Of a DNA stretch of 64,000 nt, positions 16,822 through 25,807 are shown one piece after another (position 1 is the stretch's first letter; every line of letters begins with the position of its first letter). The position numbers and the translations under genes were made by a program. Source of the stretch: Flavobacterium quisquiliarum (GTDB taxonomy: Bacteria; Bacteroidota; Bacteroidia; Flavobacteriales; Flavobacteriaceae); contig NZ_WWEM01000022.1 in assembly GCF_019308285.1 (NCBI RefSeq), positions 145,061 through 209,060 on the forward strand, in the 5' to 3' direction. The notes beneath the pieces were generated by a model, which worked only from the letters and a program-made list of their open reading frames with translations, ran no database searches and was not told the DNA's origin.

Positions 16822-17799
16822 TTAAAATCCGCTTGGTTTCAAATGTAAACCTGTGGTTTCTTCTAAACCGAACATTAAATTCATGTTTTGAATTGCTTGT
16901 CCTGAAGCACCTTTGGTTAAGTTATCGATAATTGATGTTATGAGAACCCGGTTTCCTTTTTTCAATAAACTGATGATACATTTATTCGTTTGCACCACTT
17001 GTTTCATGTTGATGTTTGTTGTGGTAATGGTTACGAAAGGTTGATCTTTATAGAAATCTTCGTATTTAGCAACCAATTGATCCAAACTATCATCACATAA
17101 TGTATATAAGGTTGCAAAAATTCCTCTTGGGAAATCTCCTCTGTTCGGAATAAAAAGCAATTCGCTATCAAAATCATCTTGAAGTTGCACCAAACTTTCT
17201 CCAATTTCTCCCAAATGTTGGTGCTCAAAAGCTTTATAATGTGACATATTATTATTTCTCCAACTGAAATGAGAAGTTTCAGAAAGACTTACTCCTGCTC
17301 CTGTACTTCCGGTTGTTGCATTAATATGAACATCATTAATTAACAAATTATGTTCTGCTAAAGGTAATAAAGCCAACTGAATAGCAGTTGCAAAACAGCC
17401 TGGATTTGCGATATAATTCGCTTTTTTTATTTCGGCTTTATTGATTTCAGGCAAACCGTAAACAAAATCTTTTCCTTCAAAATGAGCATCCTTATTCAAT
17501 CTGAAATCATTTCCTAAATCAATGATTTTAGTATGACTTGCAAACTGATTTTCTTTCAAAAATGAAATCGATTTTCCGTGACCCAAGCACAAGAAAACAA
17601 CATTTACATTTGGATTGATTTCATCAGTAAAATTCATTTCGATATCGCCCATCAAATCGTGGTGCGCTACAGAAAGCGGTTTCCCAGCGTTTGTTGTACT
17701 GTAAACAAAATCAATGTTTACTTTTGGGTGATACATTAAAATTCTGATGAGTTCTCCGGCTGTGTAGCCCGAACCACCAATAATTCCGACATTAATCAT
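16822..17799 (-). CDS. argC: N-acetyl-gamma-glutamyl-phosphate reductase
   Basis: NADPH-dependent reductase of N-acylglutamyl phosphate. The protein (325 residues) starts with the dinucleotide-binding GIIGGSGYTAGELIRIL and has the catalytic cysteine in YIANPGCFATAIQLALLP, the signature region of ArgC. The active-site neighbourhood HEHQHLGEI is also typical. It overlaps argG by eight bases and follows it in the transcript. Confidence 0.96.
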   Translation of the reverse strand: MINVGIIGGSGYTAGELIRILMYHPKVNIDFVYSTTNAGKPLSVAHHDLMGDIEMNFTDEINPNVNVVFLCLGHGKSISFLKENQFASHTKIIDLGNDFRLNKDAHFEGKDFVYGLPEINKAEIKKANYIANPGCFATAIQLALLPLAEHNLLINDVHINATTGSTGAGVSLSETSHFSWRNNNMSHYKAFEHQHLGEIGESLVQLQDDFDSELLFIPNRGDFPRGIFATLYTLCDDSLDQLVAKYEDFYKDQPFVTITTTNINMKQVVQTNKCIISLLKKGNRVLITSIIDNLTKGASGQAIQNMNLMFGLEETTGLHLKPSGF

Positions 17800-18985
17800 G
17801 ATCTAATTTGTTTACAGATGAGAATATGTTTTGTGCATTTCCTAAAATCTTGATAAATCCTTTTGCATCGTCAGATGTCCAAGCATTGTTCATTTCTCCG
17901 TATTGACCAAAACCTGTGTTCATTAAATCGTTTTCAGATTCGATTCCGTCAAGTGAGAAATGGTATGGTTTTAATGAAACTGTTACGGTTCCATTTACTG
18001 TTTTTTGTGTGTCTTGCAAGAAAGTTTCGATGTTTCTCATTACTGGATCTAAGAACTGACCTTCGTGGAATAACATTCCGTACCAGTTTCCTAATTGCTC
18101 TTTCCAGTATTGTTGCCATTTTCCAAGAGTGTGTTTCTCTAACAAATGGTGCGCTTTAATGATAATTAATGGCGCAGCAGCTTCAAAACCAACTCTTCCT
18201 TTAATTCCGATAATAGTATCTCCAACGTGAATATCTCTACCAATTGCATAAGCACTTGCCAATTTTTCAAGAGCCACGATATTATTTGATGGTTTATCAG
18301 TTTTTCCGTTTAAACCAACTAATTCTCCTTGTTCAAAATGAAGTGTTACTTTTTCTTCTCCTTCTTTTTGTAATTGCGAAGGATAAGCTTCACTTGGCAA
18401 TGGCTGTCCTGAAGTTAAAGTTTCTTTTCCACCAACACTTGTTCCCCAAAGTCCTTTATTGATAGAATATTGTGCTTTTTCCCAAGAATAGTGAACTCCG
18501 TTTTGAGCTAAATAATCAACTTCTTCTTGTCTTGACAATTTCAAATCTCTAATTGGCGTAATAATTTCGATTTCTGGAGCAATAGTTTGGAAAATCAAGT
18601 CGAAACGAATTTGATCATTTCCTGCACCAGTACTTCCGTGAGCGATTGCAGTTGCTCCTACTTTTTTTGCATATTTTATAGCTTCAATTGCCTGAAAAAC
18701 ACGCTCTGCACTTACTGATAATGGATAAGTATTGTTTTTTAACACGTTTCCGAAAATCAAATATTTTATAGCTTTATCGTAATATTTATCTAAAATTGTT
18801 AAGTTGGCGTGTTGTGCGCTTCCTAACTCATAAGCTCTTTTTTCAATAGCTGTTAATTCTTCAGCAGAAAATCCTCCTGTATCTACAAGAACAGTGTGAA
18901 CTTCGTATCCTTTTTCATTTTTTAAATATTTCAAACAATACGAGGTATCTAATCCTCCGCTATAAGCTAATACTACTTTTTTCAT
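17792..18985 (-). CDS. argG: Argininosuccinate synthase
   Basis: ATP-dependent condensation of citrulline with aspartate. The 397-residue product opens with the PP-loop VVLAYSGGLDTSYCLKYL and contains AIAHGSTGAGNDQIRFD and TSVGGKET segments of the family. Argininosuccinate synthase comes first of the classic arg genes in this unit, 55 bp downstream of the GNAT gene. The frame ends inside argC. Length and motifs leave little doubt; cytosolic enzyme. Confidence 0.97.
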   Translation of the reverse strand: MKKVVLAYSGGLDTSYCLKYLKNEKGYEVHTVLVDTGGFSAEELTAIEKRAYELGSAQHANLTILDKYYDKAIKYLIFGNVLKNNTYPLSVSAERVFQAIEAIKYAKKVGATAIAHGSTGAGNDQIRFDLIFQTIAPEIEIITPIRDLKLSRQEEVDYLAQNGVHYSWEKAQYSINKGLWGTSVGGKETLTSGQPLPSEAYPSQLQKEGEEKVTLHFEQGELVGLNGKTDKPSNNIVALEKLASAYAIGRDIHVGDTIIGIKGRVGFEAAAPLIIIKAHHLLEKHTLGKWQQYWKEQLGNWYGMLFHEGQFLDPVMRNIETFLQDTQKTVNGTVTVSLKPYHFSLDGIESENDLMNTGFGQYGEMNNAWTSDDAKGFIKILGNAQNIFSSVNKLDHD

Positions 18986-19040
18986 TTTTTATAATTTAGG
19001 CTAATACTTTCGTATGTAGCAGTTTGAGATTTCTTTTTGA

Positions 19041-19688
19041 TTAAATTTTGAATAAAAAAATAAATGACAATATTTTATTTAAGAATAAAGCCTGTTTGAT
19101 TTTTTTAAGTCTGCTTAAAACAGCCTCATTAAAAGGATGTCTTGGCGGTGTTTTTTGTTTTTCTTTTGGGTCGTATAACATTCCGGTGCAAAGACACATT
19201 TTGTTTTGTTTGCTTTGTAGGATTTCAAAATTGGTACAAGTTTTACAGCCTGCCCAGAAACTTGGATCGGTTGTCAATTCTGAGAATGGAACTGGTTTAT
19301 AACCTAAATCAGAGTTAATTTTCATTACAGCCAAACCAGTTGTAATTCCAAATATTTTAGCATCTGGATATCTCTTCAAAGAATAATCAAAAACTTTCGA
19401 TTTTATCTTTTTTGCCAATCCTAAACTTCTATAGTCAGGATGTACAATTAATCCCGAATGCGCCACGAATTTTCCGTGTTCCCAGCTTTCGATATAACAA
19501 AAACCTGCAAATTTTCCATCAGCCAGAGCAATCATCGCATCACCATTCGACATTTTTTTCTGAATATACTCAGGAGTTCTTTTAGCAATCCCCGTACCTC
19601 TTAACAAGGCAGATGATTCTATCGTATCGCAAATTTCTTGTGCGAATTTGAAGTGTTCTTCCTGGGTAACAACAATAGAGATCTTCAT
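19041..19688 (-). CDS. GNAT acyltransferase at the head of the arginine unit (candidate N-acylglutamate synthase)
   Basis: A 215-residue protein with the GNAT core: acyl-CoA loop region HPDYRSLGLAKKIKSKV (a variant of the R/Q-x-x-G-x-G/A motif), preceded by FCYIESWEHG and SGLIVHP, with a cysteine-rich part (GCKTCTNFE) and a basic hydrophobic tail. The gene is first in the arginine transcript. Neither a classic ArgA (kinase-like plus GNAT) nor ArgJ is encoded in the unit, so this is the best candidate for the first step, making N-succinyl- or N-acetylglutamate. The function is inferred from context. An alternative is a general GNAT without relation to arginine. Confidence 0.75.
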   Translation of the reverse strand: MKISIVVTQEEHFKFAQEICDTIESSALLRGTGIAKRTPEYIQKKMSNGDAMIALADGKFAGFCYIESWEHGKFVAHSGLIVHPDYRSLGLAKKIKSKVFDYSLKRYPDAKIFGITTGLAVMKINSDLGYKPVPFSELTTDPSFWAGCKTCTNFEILQSKQNKMCLCTGMLYDPKEKQKTPPRHPFNEAVLSRLKKIKQALFLNKILSFIFLFKI

Positions 19689-19876
19689 TTCAATAATTGA
19701 AGTTTAGTGTTAAAAATAAAAGCATATTGTTTCGTTTGAAATCCAGAATTGAATCCAATAAAATTAAGCAAAATAGAAGTAACATTCTCAAAATCAAAAA
19801 CTTGATCAAGAAAATTTACAAAATAATAAATACTTTTAGGATATGTTTGTCCTATGGACAAATTATGTGATTTCAA
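19685..19876 (-). CDS. Possible small leader-region ORF coupled to the GNAT gene
   Basis: A 63-codon frame starting with TTG at 19876 overlaps the GNAT start by four bases (ATGA), which is the layout of translational coupling. The predicted peptide (MKSHNLSIGQTYPKS..., rich in Phe, Ile and Asn) has no recognised motif. The weak start and odd composition make it doubtful, and it may simply be an open stretch of leader. Confidence 0.25.
   Translation of the reverse strand: MKSHNLSIGQTYPKSIYYFVNFLDQVFDFENVTSILLNFIGFNSGFQTKQYAFIFNTKLQLLK
19846..19862. promoter_or_regulatory. Palindrome TTTGTCC-TAT-GGACAAA in the arginine leader
   Basis: Perfect 7-bp arms around TAT. It could be an operator or a small RNA hairpin. 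Related words TTTGTC...GACAAA occur at 19969-19983 and 27044-27057 with different spacing. Confidence 0.5.
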
Positions 19877-19890
19877 AATGAAAAATGGAT

Positions 19891-20012
19891 ATGAATAAAT
19901 ATACGGCTATAAAACTCAGTGAACACTATAGAGCTAGTGTCCGTACTTCGGGAGAAGTAATCGGTGAGTTTGTCCGTGACAAAGAAGTTATATGTAAACT
20001 TATTTTATTCAT
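19891..20012 (-). ncRNA. Structured 5' leader of the arginine unit
   Basis: Read on the minus strand from the predicted start of transcription near 20012, the leader can fold into an outer stem (20004-20012 with 19891-19899, nine pairs) around a three-way junction. P1 pairs AAACTCA (19965-19971) with TGAGTTT (19912-19918). P2 is TACTTC-TCCC-GAAGTA (19944-19959). P3 is GGACACTA-GCTCTA-TAGTGTTC (19921-19942, one G-U pair). A competing hairpin, TTTGTC-ACG-GACAAA (19969-19983), shares bases with P1, so two states are possible. This 470-bp region (19689-20158) otherwise holds only the promoter, a weak ORF and the neighbour's terminator. The outer stem words also look like separated ArgR half-sites. 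Function as a regulator is inference. Confidence 0.5.
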
Positions 20013-20017
20013 CGGTG

Positions 20018-20047
20018 CAAAAGTACATCTTTTTTTTATTTACAAAA
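20018..20047 (-). promoter_or_regulatory. Promoter of the arginine unit
   Basis: On the minus strand TTTTG (20047-20043) and TACTTTTG (20025-20018) are 17 bases apart. This matches the Bacteroidetes promoter consensus exactly in the TAnnTTTG part. No other equally good promoter is seen ahead of the GNAT gene. Confidence 0.7.
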
Positions 20048-20104
20048 CAAAAAATTAAAATTCTAACATTTTTTTTGCGTTTTGTTAATCTCTATAAAAA
20101 ACAA

Positions 20105-20134
20105 AACCCGATAATTATGATTAATTATCGGGTT
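20105..20134 (-). terminator. Terminator of the M1 peptidase gene
   Basis: A perfect 13-bp stem (AACCCGATAATTA with its complement) and a four-base loop lie 25 bp past the peptidase stop. On the minus strand the stem is followed by TTTTGTTTTTT. Confidence 0.85.
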
Positions 20135-20158
20135 ATAAGCAATTTATATTTTAAAATT

Positions 20159-22429
20159 TTACTTCTTTGTAAAAGGAATTACCTGATTATTTCCTAAAAT
20201 AATCATATCAAAACCTGTTTTTGCTTCGTTAAATTTAAATTTCAATCCTGCTCTTTGTGATTCAAATGTATCTTTTTCACCCGTAACAGGAGACAAAGAG
20301 AATTTAGGATAGTTTGGAAGTTCTGCACTCAAAACGCTATTTTTCTCTGTCATTTCAATAGTCAAAGGAGATTTCGAAGTAACATAATTACCTAAATATG
20401 CATCTAAAATAATATCTTTTTCCAATTTGCTTTTTCCAGCTGTCCAAACATTATTAGACTCATTATTATCTGGGAAAGCATTATCTGGATCCAAAGTGAT
20501 GCTCGTAATTTCTTCTGTAGAATTATGTTTGAAAGACCAGCTGTTATTACGCTGCCAAATTTCTACAGGAAGATTAACTCTTGTTACTTTTCCGCTTTTT
20601 GTTTTAACATCTAAGACAATCGGCATTGGCATTTTATCAAAATTCTCTACTGTAATTATAGCTCCTTTTGCTGGATCATTTTTTACATACATAACAGAAT
20701 TGATTCCTTGATCAAATCGCCAGTTGTTTACATACCAACTTCTCCAAAACCAGCTTAAATCTTCTCCAGCCACATTTTCCATAGATCTAAAGAAATCATC
20801 TGGTTGTGGATGTTTGTAAGCCCAACGATTAATGTAAGTTCTGAAAGCAGTATCAAAACGCTCTTTTCCTAAAATCTGTTCTCTTAAAATAATTAATCCA
20901 GCACTTGGCTTAAAGTAGCATAACATTCCAATATTAGCCTCTTTCATATTATCTGGAGAACTCATAATTGTTTCTAGATCAGGACGGGTAAAAGATTCTG
21001 CTTCTTCATGTAAATTAGCAGCAGGCTCTTTGTACTCACCATTATTAAAAGCAGCAGTACTTAATGAGTTGATAAAAGTATTAAAACCTTCATCCATCCA
21101 TCCAAATAATCTTTCGTTTGAACCTACAATCATTGGGAACCAAATGTGGCCAAATTCGTGATCTGTAACTCCCCATAAATCTGCTCCTTTAGATTTCCAT
21201 CCGCAGAAAACGATTCCTGGATATTCCATTCCTCCTTCATTTCCTGCAACGTTTGTCGCCGCTGGATAAGGATATTCGAACCATTGTTTAGAATAATGTT
21301 CGATAGAAGCTTTTACATATTCTGTAGAACGCCCATAACCATCTCTTCCTGCACTTTCAACTGGATAAGCAGATAATGCTAACGATTTTTTACCACTTGG
21401 AAGATTAATCTTAGCTCCATCTAAGATAAAGGCAGGAGATGATGCCCAAGAAAAATCACGTGCGTTTTTAATTTTATAATGCCAAGTTTTTTCTGTTCCA
21501 GCGTTTGCATTTGCCGTTGCAGCAACCTCTTCAGCAGAACGAATTGTTATTGTCTGATCACTATTAGATGCGTCTTTGTATTTCTTTAATTGATCTGCAG
21601 AAAATACTTCCTGACCATTAATCAATTCTCCAGAAGCTACCACATAATGATTTCCAGGAACGGTCAATTTCACATCAAAATCTCCATATTCTAAGTAAAA
21701 CTCAGAAGCTCCTAAATACGGAGCTGTATTCCAACCTCTTACATCGTCATACACACACATACGTGGGTACCATTGTGCAATTGTAAAGATTTTTCCGTTT
21801 TTAGTTTCCAAAACTCCCATCCTGTCTGATCCTTCAAAAGGAGCAATGAATGAAAATTCGATTTTAATTTTTACAGAACCTCCTTTTGCTGCCAACTCTT
21901 GTGGAAGAAAAACCTGCATTCTGGTATCTGTAACAACATATTTTGCTTCAACTTCTGTTTTATTTTTTCCTCCAGAAATTACTTTTACTGATTTAATTTT
22001 ATTTCCACCATCAAAAACTTGACCTTGAGCTCCGTTACGGCTTCCTGTTAATGGTACAACAGCGTTTCCTCTAGAATCTTCCTTAAATAAATTCTGATCT
22101 AAATTCAGCCATAAAAAACCTAATTTATCTGGACTATTATTAGTGTATGTAATTTCATCTGTCCCTACAATCTCATTTGTAGTTCCGTTTAATTTTGCTG
22201 TGATTTGGTAATCAGCTCTGTTCTGCCAGTATTCAATTCCGGGCTGACCGCTCGCTGTACGTGTAGATGTTCCGTTTTTGGTGTAAAAATGTGGACCAAA
22301 CGCATCATGATAATTATAATTATTAACTGGATTTACTACTGTTGCTGACGGAGTTTGCTGCGCCCACATAGATGAAATCCCAAAAAATAAAGCCGCGGTT
22401 AAAATGGCTTTTGCACATTGCTTTTTCAT
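20159..22429 (-). CDS. Secreted M1-family metallopeptidase
   Basis: Zinc aminopeptidase-like protein. I take the ATG at 22429, which gives 756 residues and a clean signal peptide ([24 protein letters not shown]); the frame is open 28 codons further upstream, but that part lacks sense as a start. The zinc site is HEFGH followed 18 residues later by the glutamate in WMDEGFN. GGMEYPG upstream is the usual exopeptidase GxMEN region in modified form. It has a C-terminal beta-rich part and no T9SS tail, so it is probably periplasmic or outer-membrane associated. It is a single-gene unit with its own terminator. Confidence 0.9.
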   Translation of the reverse strand: MKKQCAKAILTAALFFGISSMWAQQTPSATVVNPVNNYNYHDAFGPHFYTKNGTSTRTASGQPGIEYWQNRADYQITAKLNGTTNEIVGTDEITYTNNSPDKLGFLWLNLDQNLFKEDSRGNAVVPLTGSRNGAQGQVFDGGNKIKSVKVISGGKNKTEVEAKYVVTDTRMQVFLPQELAAKGGSVKIKIEFSFIAPFEGSDRMGVLETKNGKIFTIAQWYPRMCVYDDVRGWNTAPYLGASEFYLEYGDFDVKLTVPGNHYVVASGELINGQEVFSADQLKKYKDASNSDQTITIRSAEEVAATANANAGTEKTWHYKIKNARDFSWASSPAFILDGAKINLPSGKKSLALSAYPVESAGRDGYGRSTEYVKASIEHYSKQWFEYPYPAATNVAGNEGGMEYPGIVFCGWKSKGADLWGVTDHEFGHIWFPMIVGSNERLFGWMDEGFNTFINSLSTAAFNNGEYKEPAANLHEEAESFTRPDLETIMSSPDNMKEANIGMLCYFKPSAGLIILREQILGKERFDTAFRTYINRWAYKHPQPDDFFRSMENVAGEDLSWFWRSWYVNNWRFDQGINSVMYVKNDPAKGAIITVENFDKMPMPIVLDVKTKSGKVTRVNLPVEIWQRNNSWSFKHNSTEEITSITLDPDNAFPDNNESNNVWTAGKSKLEKDIILDAYLGNYVTSKSPLTIEMTEKNSVLSAELPNYPKFSLSPVTGEKDTFESQRAGLKFKFNEAKTGFDMIILGNNQVIPFTKK

Positions 22430-22615
22430 ATTTTTTAGCTGTTTATGTAGCAAATTAATGAAAAAAAAAGCTATTGACAGAGAAATTTCCAAACATATAT
22501 TCAATTTTAGCAAAATTTTATTAATAAAATAATTTGGTTCATTTTCTAAGAAAACTAAATTTTATAAAATATATTTACATCACCTTAAAAAAACAATCAT
22601 TTTATACTTGATATT

Positions 22616-23467
22616 TTGACTACAACTATTTCAAATTCAAAACTAAGCGCTTCCATCAAACATGCAGGAGCTGAGCTTTTTTCCATAAAAGACAATCAAA
22701 ACAACGAATATATCTGGGAAGGGAATCCAGATTTTTGGGGCAAACACTCTCCTGTTCTTTTTCCTATTGTTGGGACATTAAAAAATAACACTTACATTAT
22801 TAAGGAAAAAGAATATCAATTGCCAAGACATGGTTTTGCTCGCGATATGGAGTTTGAATTGATAGAAAAGACTGAAAACAAAGCTATTTTCTCTCTAAAG
22901 TCTTCTGAAGAAACCTTAAAAAAATATCCTTTCGAATTTGAATTACAGCTTATTTATACACTTACTGAAAATTCTTTGAATTTAGAATATAAAATCACCA
23001 ATAACAGTAACGAAAAAATGCCTTTTTCAATTGGTGCACATCCTGCAATTGCATTGCCAGGTAATTTTGAAGATTATGCTCTTCAATTTGAAAAAGAAGA
23101 AGAACTTAAATATTACTTGCTTGAAAATGATTTAATTTCATCTAAGACTAAAGTTTTAAAAACAGTAAACAATGAAGTCTCTTTAAATTATGATCTTTTT
23201 AAGAATGATGCTTTAATTTTCAAAACATTAGATTCAAAATCATTGAACATTTTAAAGAATTCAAAACCATATGTAAAAGTTGACTATAAAGATTTTCCGA
23301 GTTTAGGTATATGGACAAAAGAAAATGCACCTTTTATTTGTATCGAACCTTGGTTAGGCTATTCTGATACTGATGAGAATACAGGAGATTTATATAAAAA
23401 AGAAGGTATTTTGATTTTAGACGAAAACAAAAAAATCTCCGTAAAATTTAGTATAACAATATTATAA
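22616..23467 (+). CDS. Aldose 1-epimerase family protein
   Basis: Mutarotase-fold protein of 283 residues, close to the LacX/YeaD-type subgroup. The N-terminal part HAGAELFSIKD and YIWEGNPDFWGKHSPVLFP is characteristic; the likely catalytic residues are the histidine in GAHPAIALP and the late glutamate in FICIEPWLG. The first codon is TTG (22616), since no ATG or GTG lies near the conserved start. The sugar substrate cannot be told. The small gap to the GNAT gene downstream (11 bp) suggests one transcript. Confidence 0.85.
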   Translation: MTTTISNSKLSASIKHAGAELFSIKDNQNNEYIWEGNPDFWGKHSPVLFPIVGTLKNNTYIIKEKEYQLPRHGFARDMEFELIEKTENKAIFSLKSSEETLKKYPFEFELQLIYTLTENSLNLEYKITNNSNEKMPFSIGAHPAIALPGNFEDYALQFEKEEELKYYLLENDLISSKTKVLKTVNNEVSLNYDLFKNDALIFKTLDSKSLNILKNSKPYVKVDYKDFPSLGIWTKENAPFICIEPWLGYSDTDENTGDLYKKEGILILDENKKISVKFSITIL

Positions 23468-23478
23468 TACAGTTTAGT

Positions 23479-24027
23479 ATGTTAGAATTTGATTTTTCAT
23501 CTTTTCCAATTATCGAAACGGAACGCCTGTTGCTAAATAGAATTACAGAAGAAGATGTAAACGAAATTTTCGCCTTACGTTCTAATCCTGAGATAATGAG
23601 ATATATTCCGAGACCTTTAGCCAAAAACACGGATGATGCATTGGAACATATTAGAATCATCAAAGAGACAATTGAAACCAATAAAGGAATCAACTGGGCA
23701 ATAAGACTTAAAGATGATTCAAAATTATTTGGTTTCATAGGATTTTACAGATTACAGCCAGAAAATTATAGAGCCGAAATTGGCTATATGATTTTGCCTG
23801 AATTCCATGGAAAAGGATTTGTTCCTGAAGCAGTAAAACGACTTGTAAAATATGGCTTTGAAGATTTAAAACTACATTCTATTGAAGCCGTAATTGATCC
23901 TGAAAATTATGCTTCTGAAAAAGTTTTGCAAAAATGTGGTTTTGTTAAAGAAGCCCATTTTAAAGAATCTGATTTCTATGATGGTAAATTTCTAGACAAA
24001 GTAATCTACTCATTGTTAGACAACTAA
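23479..24027 (+). CDS. GNAT N-acetyltransferase, RimJ/RimL type
   Basis: A 182-residue acetyltransferase with the classic start FPIIETERLLLNRITEEDVNEIFALRSNPEIMRYI, the acetyl-CoA motif in PEFHGKGFVPEAVKRLVKYGF and the C-terminal NYASEKVLQKCGF. This pattern is that of RimJ/RimL-like enzymes, which acetylate ribosomal-protein N-termini or small molecules; the actual target is unknown. It follows the epimerase gene closely, and the start ATG is at 23479. Confidence 0.85.
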   Translation: MLEFDFSSFPIIETERLLLNRITEEDVNEIFALRSNPEIMRYIPRPLAKNTDDALEHIRIIKETIETNKGINWAIRLKDDSKLFGFIGFYRLQPENYRAEIGYMILPEFHGKGFVPEAVKRLVKYGFEDLKLHSIEAVIDPENYASEKVLQKCGFVKEAHFKESDFYDGKFLDKVIYSLLDN

Positions 24028-24103
24028 ATACAGCCTTCAATTCTGACAAAAAATAATCTTGTTAAAACTAGGTTAATCAGCAATAGTAACGATTTACTTA
24101 CGT

Positions 24104-24111
24104 TATATTTG
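24104..24111 (+). promoter_or_regulatory. Candidate -7 element
   Basis: TATATTTG matches TAnnTTTG and lies 37 bases before the start of the next gene. No convincing TTG at the ideal distance. Confidence 0.4.
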
Positions 24112-24147
24112 TGCCGAAAAAATTATTCTCTGCGATTAAAAAATACC

Positions 24148-24702
24148 ATGAAAAAATTATTTGCCCTTATTGTTCTTCTTCTATCAATTCAATTACAAAG
24201 CCAGACTTTTATCAAATTCAATGGAGCAACTGCTTTACTTGCAATACCAAATATTGGAATTGAAACTAGCATTGGAGAAAAGACAACCTTTAGCGCAGAT
24301 GTGATGGCTTCTTTTTGGGAATCATTTAACGGCAATCATCCAATGAAATTCATCACTGTAACTCCAGAAGTTCGTTACCACTTTAAAGAAAAATACAACG
24401 GATTCTATGTTGGAGCACATATAGGTGCTGACAAATATGAATTACAAAAATGGAATTACTGGGATACAAATCAATACGAAGATGGTTTTGGTTACAGAAT
24501 TGGAGCTACAGTAGGTTACAACTTAAAACTAAACGATAAATTCGTACTTGACTTTTTTGTTGGAGGCGGTTGGCACCAAGGATTCTATCACGGTTACTAC
24601 AACGACGGAACTCCAGGCAGATATGAAAAAGCACCTAATTATAATAAAAGCGGTGAATGGCTTCCATATCGTGGAGGAGTTATGATTTCATATAAATTAT
24701 AA
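24148..24702 (+). CDS. Secreted beta-barrel-like protein, DUF3575-like
   Basis: I use the ATG at 24148, which gives a 184-residue precursor with a standard signal peptide ([19 protein letters not shown]); a longer frame from 24109 lacks this logic. The mature part alternates short beta strands and aromatic residues ([47 protein letters not shown]), as in small outer-membrane barrels, and resembles DUF3575. Function unknown. It converges with the VF530 gene, overlapping it by six bases. Confidence 0.75.
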   Translation: MKKLFALIVLLLSIQLQSQTFIKFNGATALLAIPNIGIETSIGEKTTFSADVMASFWESFNGNHPMKFITVTPEVRYHFKEKYNGFYVGAHIGADKYELQKWNYWDTNQYEDGFGYRIGATVGYNLKLNDKFVLDFFVGGGWHQGFYHGYYNDGTPGRYEKAPNYNKSGEWLPYRGGVMISYKL

Positions 24703-24918
24703 CTTAGGAAGTGTCTTAATATAAAGCTCTTCCACTTTTTTTCTCGCCCAATCTGTTTTTCTTAAAAAAGTTAGACTAGATTTTACACTTGGATTGGAAT
24801 TGAAACATTTAACTGGAATTAATTCTCCTAAAGTATCAAAACCATAATAATCTACTAAGGATTCTACAATTTTTTGAAGCGTTATTCCGTGTAAAGGATC
24901 TTTAGATTGATTTTGCAT
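24697..24918 (-). CDS. VF530 family DNA-binding protein
   Basis: A compact 73-residue protein with the start [27 protein letters not shown] and [22 protein letters not shown], which matches the small VF530 (DUF2132) family. A Vibrio fischeri member has a known DNA-binding-like fold; the cellular role is open. Convergent overlap with the upstream plus-strand gene by six bases. The ATG at 24918 has no strong ribosome-binding site, usual for this phylum. Confidence 0.85.
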   Translation of the reverse strand: MQNQSKDPLHGITLQKIVESLVDYYGFDTLGELIPVKCFNSNPSVKSSLTFLRKTDWARKKVEELYIKTLPKL

Positions 24919-24945
24919 TTTATTATTCTTTTTAAATTATATCAA

Positions 24946-24976
24946 AAAGACCGTACTGTAAAAAAGTACGGTCTTT
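24946..24976 (-). terminator. Terminator of the outer-membrane protein gene
   Basis: AAAGACCGTACT, seven-base loop, AGTACGGTCTTT: a perfect 12-bp stem between the start of the VF530 gene and the stop of the gene at 25029, with T residues on the minus-strand exit side. Confidence 0.85.
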
Positions 24977-25028
24977 TCTTTTGCAAAATTACTAAATTGA
25001 ATTTTACAGTAATCAAATAAAGAATAAA

Positions 25029-25667
25029 TTAGAATACGAATTTGAATCCGACAGAAACGGGTGAAGTTAGATTAGGATTACTTCCAGCTAAAGCAGTATT
25101 GTAAAACGGATCTACATTGGCTACATGCGCCAAACCAAAATTAGTTACCGTGGTTTTGTCTCCAGTTTTAGGATCGATTGTAGTTGATGTGAAATTAGCT
25201 AAGTCATAAGAAAACTCAACAGAGAAATTTTTAGTTACAAAATAATCAAATCCTCCTGACATAGAAACGCCAATTTGATTTACTTTTAGTTCACTTTCTT
25301 TTTCTTTTCCTGAAATAATAGGCACAGCTAATTGACCAAAGAAATAAAGTGAACCAGCAACATTCCAGTATTTTCTAACTAATGGTTGTGCTACAATTAA
25401 ATCTGTTTTTGCCGCTGTTCCTGCATCAGAATCAGCTTTTACATTGATATATCCTACAGCTGCTCCAACTGCAACAGATGGTGTTACAAATGTTCCAACA
25501 ATTGGCAATACAGATAAAGTGGTATTTTTAGCATCTGCCGTTTTTGTTTGTTGATAACCAAATTGAGAAGTTACAAACCAAGCACCTTTTAAACCTTGAC
25601 TTGACTCTTGAGCCTTTGCTGATAAACTAATTAGTACGATACTCACTAACGTTACAATTTTTTTCAT
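25029..25667 (-). CDS. Outer-membrane beta-barrel protein
   Basis: A 212-residue precursor with signal peptide (MKKIVTLVSIVLISLSAKAQ), then repeated amphipathic strands with small residues (SVAVGAAVGYINVKAD, QIGVSMSGGFDYFVTKNFSVEFSYDLANF) and a C-terminal aromatic end (VSVGFKFVF), the typical last strand recognised by the BAM machinery. It resembles Bacteroidetes OmpW/OmpA-like eight-strand barrels. Substrate or role unknown. Single gene with its own terminator. Confidence 0.8.
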   Translation of the reverse strand: MKKIVTLVSIVLISLSAKAQESSQGLKGAWFVTSQFGYQQTKTADAKNTTLSVLPIVGTFVTPSVAVGAAVGYINVKADSDAGTAAKTDLIVAQPLVRKYWNVAGSLYFFGQLAVPIISGKEKESELKVNQIGVSMSGGFDYFVTKNFSVEFSYDLANFTSTTIDPKTGDKTTVTNFGLAHVANVDPFYNTALAGSNPNLTSPVSVGFKFVF

Positions 25668-25794
25668 TATTAAATTTGTTTTTGAAATTATGAGACAAAC
25701 TTAAAAGGAAGCATTTTTGCTGTGGATGATTAAAATCATAGATTAGAATAAAACTTTAATTATCTTAGCCGGCGTAAGTTTTTCAATTTTGTCT

Positions 25795-25802
25795 TACATT
25801 TG
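25795..25802 (+). promoter_or_regulatory. -7 element of smpB, possibly leaderless start
   Basis: TACATTTG fits TAnnTTTG and ends only five bases before the smpB ATG, so the transcript could begin at or next to the start codon. Confidence 0.45.
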
Positions 25803-25807
25803 CACAC

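Noticed and set aside
19885..20012. T-box or arginine leader-peptide attenuator
   Set aside because: There is no T-box core (TGGNACCGCG) and the short frame in the leader (28 codons from the ATG near 20012) has only two arginines, not a run.
19891..20057. Plus-strand 55-codon frame (MNKYTAIKLSEHYRAS...) across the arginine leader
   Set aside because: It coincides with the inverted-repeat leader of the opposite strand and lacks a stop-terminator layout; more likely open by chance, although a plus-strand RNA cannot be excluded.
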